Positions 43,172 through 53,693 of a stretch of 64,000 bases of DNA are shown here, one piece after another. Numbering within the stretch: position 1 is the stretch's first letter; the number at the start of each line of letters is the position of its first letter. Location: positions 1,488,001 to 1,552,000 of the forward strand of contig BSYQ01000011.1 in NCBI GenBank assembly GCA_030272585.1, in the 5' to 3' direction. A program made the position numbers and the translations under genes. A model generated the notes under the pieces. The model did not search any database and was not told the origin of the DNA. It worked only from the letters and a program-made list of their open reading frames with translations. Origin of the DNA: Bryopsis sp. KO-2023 (Eukaryota > Chlorophyta > Ulvophyceae > Bryopsidales > Bryopsidaceae).

Positions 43172-46018
43172 AAAAAAAAAAAAAAAAAACAAAAAACGCC
43201 TAAGAAATATCTTTCGAGATGTTAACGGGTTTGTTACCGTTACGGAAGGAAATGTTCACTCGACAATGGTGAACACAGGGGCTGCGGGGTTCCGCGAATC
43301 AAATTCTTGCGCAAGCTTAGATATATATGTTTCTAGGGTCGGATGGGGGTTGATTATCTTGTCGAATTTCTATGGCAGGTTATCACTGCATGTTGCAGCT
43401 TGGCTGGAATGGTCATGGTGGAAGTTCAAAAAGATGATTAAATTTCCGAGGACAGGATATGAATGGCACCAAGCGAAGCTTCACTGCATTCAGTTGCCCT
43501 GCTGGAATGCGAGGCGGAAGTGTAAGCTTGAAAAAAAACCAAAAATAAACCTGTCAATCCTTCACCCCAGTCGTTTCTGATTACGGCCGAACACTTTGAA
43601 ATATTCCCCGAGGGGGGAATTTGAAAGGGGGGTTAAAATCGTTGAGGGGTGGATTCTCTCCATCGAGAAACAAAGAAATGGCTGCAGAAAGGAAGGTTGA
43701 ACACTTCAGATGGATGGATCAGGATGAAGCAAAAAGGGCAGGAAATGTGGCAGTGGGAAAGAAACGGAGGCTGAGATGTTGGGAAAGTGGAAAAGGGAAG
43801 AACTGCCATGGTGGCCCGAAAAGGGTTCAGGCCTGCATAGGCAGGATGGTTCCGGAAAAGAAATTTTGAAGATGGATTTGGAGGGATTTGATGGAGGACA
43901 AGATTGTGTCAAGCCATACCTATATATCTGCGGGTTATACCTCTAGACTCAAAATGCAGAAGTTTAGTGCATGGAATGTCAAAGTCGGTAGTGAATGCCA
44001 TGGTCCAATGAACATTTGAGAGGAGAGAATATGCCCTTGTCGAACTCTGGGATCCAGAGTGCAGTCTGAAACTGGTGGGGCACTCTTGAAGAAAATAACT
44101 AGCAATTGGTGATCCATTGGAGGTCGGATCCTGTTATTTTCCAAGAAGGACTCAAGGGCAGGAAAAGCAGGGAACTGGAGATTGATTCCCTGAGAAACCA
44201 AGTAAGAAAATTCGCCTTGCACAGTCAGAAAATAGAATTCTTTGGAAAACTTAGCTGAGGCTGATTTTCAATGTGCTTTTTTGGGGAATGGCCCCTTTCT
44301 GAATCTTGGTGGTGGTGGGGCTCTGTTGAACTCGCAAAAAAATTGCTGATGCAGGGAACTCGAGGTCTAAAGCATTTGAAACAAGAGTATATTTTGCTGG
44401 CGGTGTCCAGGAAAATGTTCATTCAGGGAGCGGCTCCCAGAGCATTCTGGATATGGAAAAATGGATTCTCTGGTCAACGCAAAAGTTCAGGGTAGATGCA
44501 AATGGCAGCCGGAAATCTATGGTGCAGCAGCGCAAACAGAATTATGCAAAAAGTGATGTTCAATTTGGAGGGGGGGGGGGGGGGGAAATAGTAGTAAGAA
44601 AAATCGACCCAATCAGATCCAAAGGGAAAGGGAGGGAGGGAGGGAGGGAGGTGCTGAAGGTTGGTGGGCATCTGAACTTGCACCCCACCCCACCCCAAAC
44701 GCAAATCAAAGAACGGAAACACAGTGGGATGAACATGATGCATACAGATGTGCACATTCAAACATATTTGCATTTTTATAAGACTTGGGGTTCTCTCTTT
44801 TTTCCATCCCAGGCAAGACTTCCACACAAAGGGTTCGTTGCTGTTCCGATTTCCTATATGCATTGTATAGATTAGTTAAGAATTGAGTTGACCCCCAAAG
44901 CGCCCCTCCCCCTAAAAGAAAGAAAGAGCAGAGGAAAAACAAAAACACAAGGACTTGTATAACATAGCACAACTCCAGAGAGCAAAACCAAAATCAATTT
45001 GAACACATATATACACTCCCTGAGAATGAAATGAAAAGGTCCTCTGTCCTCTTATACTATAATGGTTTAGTAAACCATTGTTAACCCATTATTTTGTATG
45101 GTTTAGTAAACCATACAAAATATAAAAATTATACAAATTGTATTGTATTGTACAAATTATACTCATACTTCCCAATATTTGCCAGGACGTTTCCACCCCA
45201 TCCCCCCAAATTAGAAAGAGAGAAAAAGTGTCAACTGATTCTCAGTCATGATTTGACTGCTGTCAGTCACCGAAGGAACCCCTCCTTCCTAAGAAAGATC
45301 TGGTTCCACTCTTTAACCCCAGCCTTTTTTCCGGCTTCTTTGACGGCCATCACCATCCACTGTTTGCGGGAGAGTCCAGTATTTCAAAAAAAGTACACAT
45401 AACAAGTAGAACACTAGACCAAAACAAGTACACATGTCAAAAATATGTGATAAATTTCACACGTGAAATTTGGGTGACTGGTGGTTTCCGATGCCTTGTT
45501 CTCAAGGGGAATGGAATCTTGACCAAAACAGGAAATCCAGACTGCTTTGGGTGTGAAAGTTGTTTATTCACAGTGTACATATATCTTGTATGATTTTTGC
45601 AAAAAAAATATTGTATTCTCAATGTATGGTTTCCCTACATTTTCCCAGACACACGCCTACCGACATGGCTGTTCTGGAAAGAAAAAACAACAGTCCGCAC
45701 CCCCCCCCCCCCCCATGTGCGACCATGATTCACGTACAACTGCACGAACTGGTAGAAAAATCCCTGCCGGTGGACCTGAATTAAAGGACCCCCCCTGGAG
45801 AGAAGGACCCTCCAAGACAACTGGAGGGGGTCCAGATTGTATTTTTGAACAACTGAGGTCAACATTTCCAGACGGGCGTTTTTTTCCTTCACTCACGATC
45901 TTGAGGGCCCTTCTCAAGCGACTGGGCCAATGGATAAAACATGGCTCATAACAGAAAATCAAAGTAACTTTTATGAAGGGCATAGGTTTGGCATCCATCA
46001 CTATGGGAAATTCCCCTG
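43172..46018. other. Intergenic DNA; no gene resolved
   Basis: Short frames on both strands carry no motif. A G-run lies at 44570-44585, GGGA repeats at about 44630-44650, and two palindromes at 45061-45120. The stretch ends at the left end of the GTGCGGGG-box element. Confidence 0.4.
45061..45120. repeat. Two perfect palindromes sharing one core
   Basis: AATGGTTTA-G-TAAACCATT (45061-45079) is followed by a 29-bp perfect palindrome at 45092-45120 with the same core ATGGTTTAGTAAACCAT and longer TTTTGT/ACAAAA arms. The two centres are 36 bp apart. This could be a protein-binding site pair or a cruciform-prone site. Confidence 0.8.
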
Positions 46019-46839
46019 TGTGCGGGGTCATTTTGACACCCCGCACATGAACTACACTGCCCCGCACAAAGCCACAACAACCCCGCACGGCTCTGTGCGA
46101 AGTTTTGAGCCGATTACTGCGGGGTACAGTGAACCCCGCACAGAAGTTGACGTCTTTGTCACCACCCTACCCCGCACAGGGGAATATAAACCCCGCACAG
46201 TGTGCGGGGTTCCAGCGTGTCTGTGCGGGGTGCAGATCCTGTGCGGGGTAGGGTGGCGACAAAGACGTCAACCTCTGTGCGGGGTTCACTGTACCCCGCA
46301 GTAATCGGCTCAAAACTTCGCACAGAGCCGTGCGGGGTTGTTGTGGCTTTGTGCGGGGTCCCTCACACCTCGCAGTAATCGGGTCATAACATCGCACAGC
46401 GCTGTACGGGTTTGGTTTGGCTTTGTGCGGGGTCTCTCACACCTCGCAGTAATCGGGTCATAACATCGCACAGCGCTGTGCGGGTTTGGTTTGGCTTTGT
46501 GCGGGGTCTCTCGCACCTCGCAGTAATCGGGTCATAACATCGCACAGCGCTGTGCGGGTTCGGTTTGGCTTTGTGCGGGGTCTCTCACACCTCGCAGTAA
46601 TCGGGTCATAACATCGCACAGAGCCGTGCGGGGTTGGTGTGGTGGGTGTGTGCGGGTTTGGTTTGGCTTTGTGCGGGGTCTCTCGCACCTCGCAGTAATT
46701 GGGTCATAACATCGCACAGAGCCATGCGGGGCTGGTGAGGCTGTGTGCGGGGTTGTTAGTTGATGAGCTGTGCGGCGTTATTTCCGGTTTGTGCGGGGCA
46801 GATCGGTTCATGTGCGGTGTTTGAAAACCACCCCGCACA
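46019..46839. mobile_element. Foldback/TIR element built of GTGCGGGG boxes, with 74-bp tandem repeats
   Basis: Imperfect terminal inverted repeats of about 55 bp begin TGTGCGGGGT at 46019 and end ACCCCGCACA at 46839. Within it, arms of about 120 bp (46060-46180 and 46240-46358) form a large inverted repeat, with a 23-bp perfect palindrome (46189-46211) in the loop. A 74-bp unit then repeats in tandem: GTAATC landmarks lie at 46301, 46375, 46449, 46523 and 46597, with the next at 46695. TGTGCGGGG or its complement occurs more than 20 times. No gene is encoded and I see no clear target duplication. It is probably a non-autonomous DNA transposon. Confidence 0.7.
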
Positions 46840-46867
46840 TAACCAATGCTATTTCAATCATGTGAAA

Positions 46868-48872
46868 TGTTACGTGTGGGAAGTTTAGATCACGTTTGGA
46901 AAAGGTTCAAGGGAGTTAGAGTGCCACGTGGGGGTTTGTGACCACGTGTAATGGGTAGCTTCTTGATGGGAGTAAGTTCTGAGAAGCTCCTGGAACTTAG
47001 AACCCAAGTTCATGGTGAATTTACAAGGTTCTAGCTTCCAGGCACAATCCAATTCGCAGTCTTTCTGTGGATAAAAAGGCGTTGTATTCTGAACTACTTG
47101 TAACTTCTGGTTCCCCCTTTTCTTCCTGTGACTATTGGTTTCGGAGCGGGCGGTCCTCCGGACCGGGCCGTGTAGTCGTGGACCTAGAGCGACTTAAAAC
47201 AAATGCGGGTGTAGTCGTGGACCTAGAGCGACTTAAAAGAAATACGGGTAGAGCATGTGCTCGGGGAGCCCAAGAGTGTGGAAGGGTTATCCTTATTTTA
47301 AAACATATGATGATAAGAGGAGAGGAAGGTGTAAGGAGGACCAGAGTTGCGAAAGTGGAGTGTGTTATGGTGAACACGTTTGGCCTTGGTGCTGGAAGAG
47401 TACAGTTGGGTCCAAAAGTGGTTTGCTATGAGGTGCCAGGAGAAGTCAAAGGAAGAGACTTTTGGGTTGCCTAAAGGAAGGTGTGACGTATCTGTGCGAC
47501 ACAGGGATGGTCCGCAGTGTGATTGCGGTTAAAGCGCCAACTGTGTTTGGACAGAGGTCGTGAAGATAGGAGTTCGCCATGAGGTGATGGACGAGTCGAT
47601 AGTCGTGAAAGGCTTTGAAACGTTCGATGTTTTTGGTTCATGAAAGAGTGAAAGTTTGATTTGTTTTACTGGGGACGTCGGAACGCAGCGTACTGGGGCG
47701 GAGTGTGAGGTGTTTGCAGTGTTGTGCAATCGTTTTTATTGCTGACGTTGTCGTCGTTTGGGCCCACGAAAGGAAGTTTATTTTCGAGTTTGTTGATGGA
47801 AGAGTGATATTGAGTCGAGTTTGGTCGCTGTGGCTCTACGAACTGCGTATGCAGCGTGTTTTGCGGTAGTGTTCGCTGTTTGTTGAAAAGTGTGACGAGA
47901 GGAGTGTTGACGAAGTAGTGAGTTTGGATCGGTGCTGTGGGTTGGTACGACCCATGGTGGACACTGACGAGCTGTGGGTGTTGGGAGCGCCTTGGAGGTC
48001 AGTGCGGAAAAAAGAGTGAAAGTGCAGTGTGGCAGGAGCGAAGTGCCAATTCTTTAAAGTCGCGTCAAAAGGGAGTTGAAACGCGACAGGGCGTGAAGGA
48101 CGGTTGCAGGAGGTTGAGGGGTGCGTTGGACACCTGAAAGGTAGCGCAAGTCGCGTCAGAAGTCGACAGCATGCAGGGTAGCGACGTGCTGTGCAGGCTG
48201 TGGAGCGAGGTCGAAGTGAGGTCGACATTTGATGACGTGGTTCTGGAGTGTAAGTCGTGGAGGACGAGAGCAAAGCGTGGAAGTCTATCGGGCAGAGTGT
48301 GACGTTTTAATCGTTGGGACAGTGACAGAGGCGTCAGATTCCAGAAATTTACAGAGTGTGAGATGGAAGGATGCAGTCAGAATGTTTGAAAATGATTTTG
48401 AATGGTGTGAAAGAATTTGGTGGAAACTTTGCTATGAATAGAGAGTTGATGCCTTTAAAAAGGGTAAAAGAGAGGTTATGAAGAGGATGGAGTTTTGGTG
48501 GATAGAAAGAGCACTCAGAGTTTGGAAATTTGTGGAATGAAAGGAAGGTGAAAAAGGTTATTAATATTTTCAAATTTGAGGACAAATTTCCTTAAGGAAG
48601 GAGGATTGTTACGTGTGGGAAGTTTAGATCACGTTTGGAAAAGGTTCAAGGGAGTTAGAGTGCCACGTGGGGGTTTGTGACCACGTGTAATGGGTAGCTT
48701 CTTGATGGGAGTAAGTTCTGAGAAGCTCCTGGAACTTAGAACCCAAGTTCATGGTGAATTTACAAGGTTCTAGCTTCCAGGCACAATCCAATTCGCAGTC
48801 TTTCTGTGGATAAAAAGGCGTTGTATTCTGAACTACTTGTAACTTCTGGTTCCCCCTTTTCTTCCTGTGACA
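46868..48872 (+). mobile_element. Non-autonomous 2005-bp LTR element, copy 1
   Basis: LTRs of about 265 bp (46868-47132 and 48607-48872) bound a 1.47-kb interior. TGAAA flanks the element (46863-46867 and 48873-48877). PBS TGGTTTCGGAGC is at 47136-47147, and a purine tract AAGGAAGGAGGA abuts the 3' LTR. Near the 3' end the words FKFEDKFP resemble the last residues of plant-type Ty3/gypsy Pol (LEDKV/LEDKF), so a chromovirus parent is likely. No RT, protease or integrase is present. The LTR has a TATA-like ATAAAAAGG (47071-47079). The two LTRs look identical, so the insertion is recent. Confidence 0.88.
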
Positions 48873-48875
48873 TGA

Positions 48876-50999
48876 AATGTGTGTTTTCATGTTACAAAAT
48901 CCCCAGCATCTGTACATCTCCCAAACTTTTGTTGTCAAAAACACACGACCATAACCTGTACCAAAACCATCGTGTAAACCCAAACCCAAACCCAAACCCA
49001 AACCCATGGACATCTGTGAGATCCACACAGCCTGCACTTGTTTTGTTGGCTGCCTGGCTGCTGCTGAAATAGCGACAATTAGATAGTTTGCTGACCCTGC
49101 TGCCGAACTGGATTGCGCATTTCTTCATGGAGGCCGCACTCTCCAAGACTTCAAGACTCCTCAAACATTCCCTCACCACCATTTTGTCGCCTCTGCTTGT
49201 AAAGGTTGCCGGATCGTGAGAAAAATCATAGCTCTTGCCAGACGAGGAAGCAAACAAAAAGGCTGCTGCAGAACTGCTGAATGTCACTGATTTTCAAGAG
49301 GCAAAAGAGGCAAAGTTGCGATTGCACCGCTGAAGCACACAGTACTGCTCTTTACAGCGTCAGGTTCTGACCTACAACGGAACATGTGCAAAAAGGACCG
49401 CAACCTCCTCGTCTCGGAAAGGAAATCTGGCCTCTCGGCAGTGATCAGACACAACACGATCATCTCGCCCCAAATTTGTCTTCCATAACCGACGGAGCTC
49501 CATCTGAACTTCGCTTCTCAACCTGTGCAAGGCACCCTCCTGACACCTGACATCGGGCATTGCAACTGTTCGTTAAACCCTCATGTTTTGGGCGGCATCG
49601 CGCAAGACTTACATGTTTCCACAGGTTTCTCTGTTCGTCTCATTGTTTCTCTAGCATGGAATTGGATCCCAGACGAATCTTTGCGTTGGAATGCTGTCAG
49701 TGAGGATGGAGCAACACACCTTGACTTATGGCGAGCATATCCACAGCACTGCTCGGCGGCACCATGCCCTGTAAAAACCACAGGAGCCGACGATGTGAAC
49801 TCCGCACCATGTATCGAACTGCCTCCACAACAACTTCATCTGAGCTGTCCAGTGGGTCAGAAATCATGTTGAGTGTGCCCTTACCCCTTGCTGCCAACCA
49901 CAGAGGGGCACCAACATTCGGGTCCAAAATCGACGAGCACGGGTGCAGTAGGGCCAGAAGGTTTGATCTGTTGATCACGCCAAAAACTATTAGACGGCTG
50001 TTAACCCCACGATGATCCTTCATGAATTGGAAAAAGAATAGATGTGTCACCTGAGACCAATTTTTTCCCTTCCTTGGCTTCCTGGTTCCGGGAGTAACTT
50101 GCAGCAAAGCGCGTTCAGATAAGCTCCACAGATCAGAATTTGAAGCGCAAAGAGCCCTCTGGGATTCTCCAGCCCCTGAAAACATAACCAAGAAAAGCTG
50201 GGGGTTTTCTCTGTGGAGTCATGGGAAGCCATCCATTTCTGAAGTCGATCCTTTGATTCGTTGTCCATCCATCAATCCAGCGAACTGATTTTACCTTTGC
50301 AAGAATCTATTTGGACAGCAAATCAACATGATTGGAGAAAGCAAGAATTCGATGGATCAGCATCCTGTTGTGGTTTTTTTTTTCACTTTTTCAAGAAAAT
50401 GTACAATCCACAGGTGCGAACATCAAACACAAACTTGTTTTATTTTTATTTTCCTTTCCCTTTTTCTTTTTCTTTTTTTTTTGGGGGGGGGGGGGGGGGA
50501 GGGGTGTGACAAGGTAGGAGCTAGGATTTCCAACCTTCAACAAGCAGGGGCAGGATCAACAAGATTGCAAGCAGATGGCACGGAAATGCGTTCTAGGCTG
50601 GCTCAGAAATTCAAGTAGAATTCATAAGGTGGCAATATCTTGAAGCCTCCTTTTTGTCCAATTTTTGCTAAAGATAAAAACACAACAAAAAAGACTGGGG
50701 CGTAGTCCTCCAGAAAAGTAAAGTGCCGATATGAAATACACGCAGGACACAGCACTTGAAAAAAAAAAAACCTTCAGCTCCCCTTGAACTGGTGGGAAAA
50801 CCCAGGGGAGCTGCGTTGCGCGACGCGTCGCTCGTCGTGCTTGGAGATGCGTCGAAAGCGTGGCTCACTGGAGGATTGCCGAGTACGCAGGCGTCGTCCA
50901 TGACCCCTTTTCACCAACCGACCTCGTTCGAAGATCTCGTTCCCACGCTTGGACCACGCATGGCAACGATCCTCTGTCGACCGCATGGCTCTCAGCCTA
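48876..50999 (-). other. Segment between the two inverted LTR elements, with a possible - strand gene
   Basis: Candidate exons on - begin at ATG 50268 (MDNESKDRLQKWMASHDS). They pass a good acceptor (TTTTCAG near 50179) and a CAG|GTGACA donor (about 50051), and then read MKDHRGVNSRLIVFGV to VDMLAISQ (about 50013-49725). A further exon (about 49690-49612) ends at a strong GTAAGT donor. The remaining exons toward 48900 cannot be joined in frame with confidence. I recognise no domain. A run of five AAACCC units lies at 48976-49005. Long G and T runs lie at 50470-50500. Confidence 0.3.
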
Positions 51000-51004
51000 T
51001 GGGA

Positions 51005-53009
51005 TGTCACAGGAAGAAAAGGGGGAACCAGAAGTTACAAGTAGTTCAGAATACAACGCCTTTTTATCCACAGAAAGACTGCGAATTGGATTGTGCCTGG
51101 AAGCTAGAACCTTGTAAATTCACCATGAACTTGGGTTCTAAGTTCCAGGAGCTTCTCAGAACTTACTCCCATCAAGAAGCTACCCATTACACGTGGTCAC
51201 AAACCCCCACGTGGCACTCTAACTCCCTTGAACCTTTTCCAAACGTGATCTAAACTTCCCACACGTAACAATCCTCCTTCCTTAAGGAAATTTGTCCTCA
51301 AATTTGAAAATATTAATAACCTTTTTCACCTTCCTTTCATTCCACAAATTTCCAAACTCTGAGTGCTCTTTCTATCCACCAAAACTCCATCCTCTTCATA
51401 ACCTCTCTTTTACCCTTTTTAAAGGCATCAACTCTCTATTCATAGCAAAGTTTCCACCAAATTCTTTCACACCATTCAAAATCATTTTCAAACATTCTGA
51501 CTGCATCCTTCCATCTCACACTCTGTAAATTTCTGGAATCTGACGCCTCTGTCACTGTCCCAACGATTAAAACGTCACACTCTGCCCGATAGACTTCCAC
51601 GCTTTGCTCTCGTCCTCCACGACTTACACTCCAGAACCACGTCATCAAATGTCGACCTCACTTCGACCTCGCTCCACAGCCTGCACAGCACGTCGCTACC
51701 CTGCATGCTGTCGACTTCTGACGCGACTTGCGCTACCTTTCAGGTGTCCAACGCACCCCTCAACCTCCTGCAACCGTCCTTCACGCCCTGTCGCGTTTCA
51801 ACTCCCTTTTGACGCGACTTTAAAGAATTGGCACTTCGCTCCTGCCACACTGCACTTTCACTCTTTTTTCCGCACTGACCTCCAAGGCGCTCCCAACACC
51901 CACAGCTCGTCAGTGTCCACCATGGGTCGTACCAACCCACAGCACCGATCCAAACTCACTACTTCGTCAACACTCCTCTCGTCACACTTTTCAACAAACA
52001 GCGAACACTACCGCAAAACACGCTGCATACGCAGTTCGTAGAGCCACAGCGACCAAACTCGACTCAATATCACTCTTCCATCAACAAACTCGAAAATAAA
52101 CTTCCTTTCGTGGGCCCAAACGACGACAACGTCAGCAATAAAAACGATTGCACAACACTGCAAACACCTCACACTCCGCCCCAGTACGCTGCGTTCCGAC
52201 GTCCCCAGTAAAACAAATCAAACTTTCACTCTTTCATGAACCAAAAACATCGAACGTTTCAAAGCCTTTCACGACTATCGACTCGTCCATCACCTCATGG
52301 CGAACTCCTATCTTCACGACCTCTGTCCAAACACAGTTGGCGCTTTAACCGCAATCACACTGCGGACCATCCCTGTGTCGCACAGATACGTCACACCTTC
52401 CTTTAGGCAACCCAAAAGTCTCTTCCTTTGACTTCTCCTGGCACCTCATAGCAAACCACTTTTGGACCCAACTGTACTCTTCCAGCACCAAGGCCAAACG
52501 TGTTCACCATAACACACTCCACTTTCGCAACTCTGGTCCTCCTTACACCTTCCTCTCCTCTTATCATCATATGTTTTAAAATAAGGATAACCCTTCCACA
52601 CTCTTGGGCTCCCCGAGCACATGCTCTACCCGTATTTCTTTTAAGTCGCTCTAGGTCCACGACTACACCCGCATTTGTTTTAAGTCGCTCTAGGTCCACG
52701 ACTACACGGCCCGGTCCGGAGGACCGCCCGCTCCGAAACCAATAGTCACAGGAAGAAAAGGGGGAACCAGAAGTTACAAGTAGTTCAGAATACAACGCCT
52801 TTTTATCCACAGAAAGACTGCGAATTGGATTGTGCCTGGAAGCTAGAACCTTGTAAATTCACCATGAACTTGGGTTCTAAGTTCCAGGAGCTTCTCAGAA
52901 CTTACTCCCATCAAGAAGCTACCCATTACACGTGGTCACAAACCCCCACGTGGCACTCTAACTCCCTTGAACCTTTTCCAAACGTGATCTAAACTTCCCA
53001 CACGTAACA
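51005..53009 (-). mobile_element. Non-autonomous 2005-bp LTR element, copy 2 (inverted)
   Basis: It has the same length and, as far as I can read, the same sequence as copy 1, but on -. LTRs lie at 51005-51270 and 52745-53009. TGGGA flanks it (51000-51004 and 53010-53014). PBS lies at 52730-52741. The different target copy shows that it arrived as a separate insertion and not by local duplication of copy 1. Confidence 0.88.
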
Positions 53010-53155
53010 TGGGAGGTCCGCGAGTCCCTCGGGAGGGACTCGATCGAGTGATGCCCTCCCTGGCCATTTTCGTTCGACCCCAGCACACAATAGAGATCTG
53101 CGAACTAACATTCAAAACGAGTGTGACAGATCACACCATCCACCGCATTTCGCGA

Positions 53156-53205
53156 TTCGGTGACGTCAACCCTACCCCGCACAGGACAGTAACCTCGCAC
53201 ACAAA
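53156..53205. repeat. Fragment of the GTGCGGGG-box element
   Basis: GACGTCAACCCTACCCCGCAC and the following AGGACAGTAACCTCGCACAC match words found in 46140-46300 (GACGTC next to CACCCTACCCCGCACAGG). It is a short relic of the same family, 147 bp beyond the right end of LTR copy 2. Confidence 0.6.
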
Positions 53206-53662
53206 TTCTGTGCTTTTTCTGTTATATTCTAATCAATGCAGTTGACGGTGGACTGCAGATTGCATTGCAAGAACAGAAATAAGAAAACGAATCTGCAACG
53301 GTGACTGTGTAGCTGGCGGCAATGCCTATTGAACCTTTCTTTTCTTTCTTGAACAGCCTTTTTTGTTCATGTTTCTCTGTGTCATCGCTCCAAAACTGCC
53401 ACAACACCAACACTGAACTGAAGACATCCACAAAGGACTCCAGAGCATACCCCAGACAGTGATAGAAAACACACACACACACACAGAATAGAACATGAAT
53501 AGAATTTACCACGGGTTTGGTGAAGAGTCCTCTACGCTCCTCCACGATGCAAAGACAAGCTTTTTGGTTAAGAGAGGGGCGGCTCCAAAACGAAAAACGA
53601 AACTTCGAAACAGAAGAAGCTTTATTACACAAGTCCGTATCTACAAACAATGAATGTCAATC

Positions 53663-53693
<31 letters not shown>

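Noticed and set aside
42960-43580. 206-codon + strand frame as a confident gene
   Set aside because: It runs through a long poly-A tract and a Pro-rich antisense of Gly repeats; no domain. Kept only as an alternative.
46301-46700. CRISPR-like array
   Set aside because: The 74-bp units are contiguous near-identical tandem repeats without variable spacers, in a eukaryotic transposon-like element.
46310-46717. Repeated open frames on - (RPRTKPN repeats) as a repeat protein
   Set aside because: They are translations of the 74-bp tandem DNA repeat of the foldback element; no start or splice context of their own.
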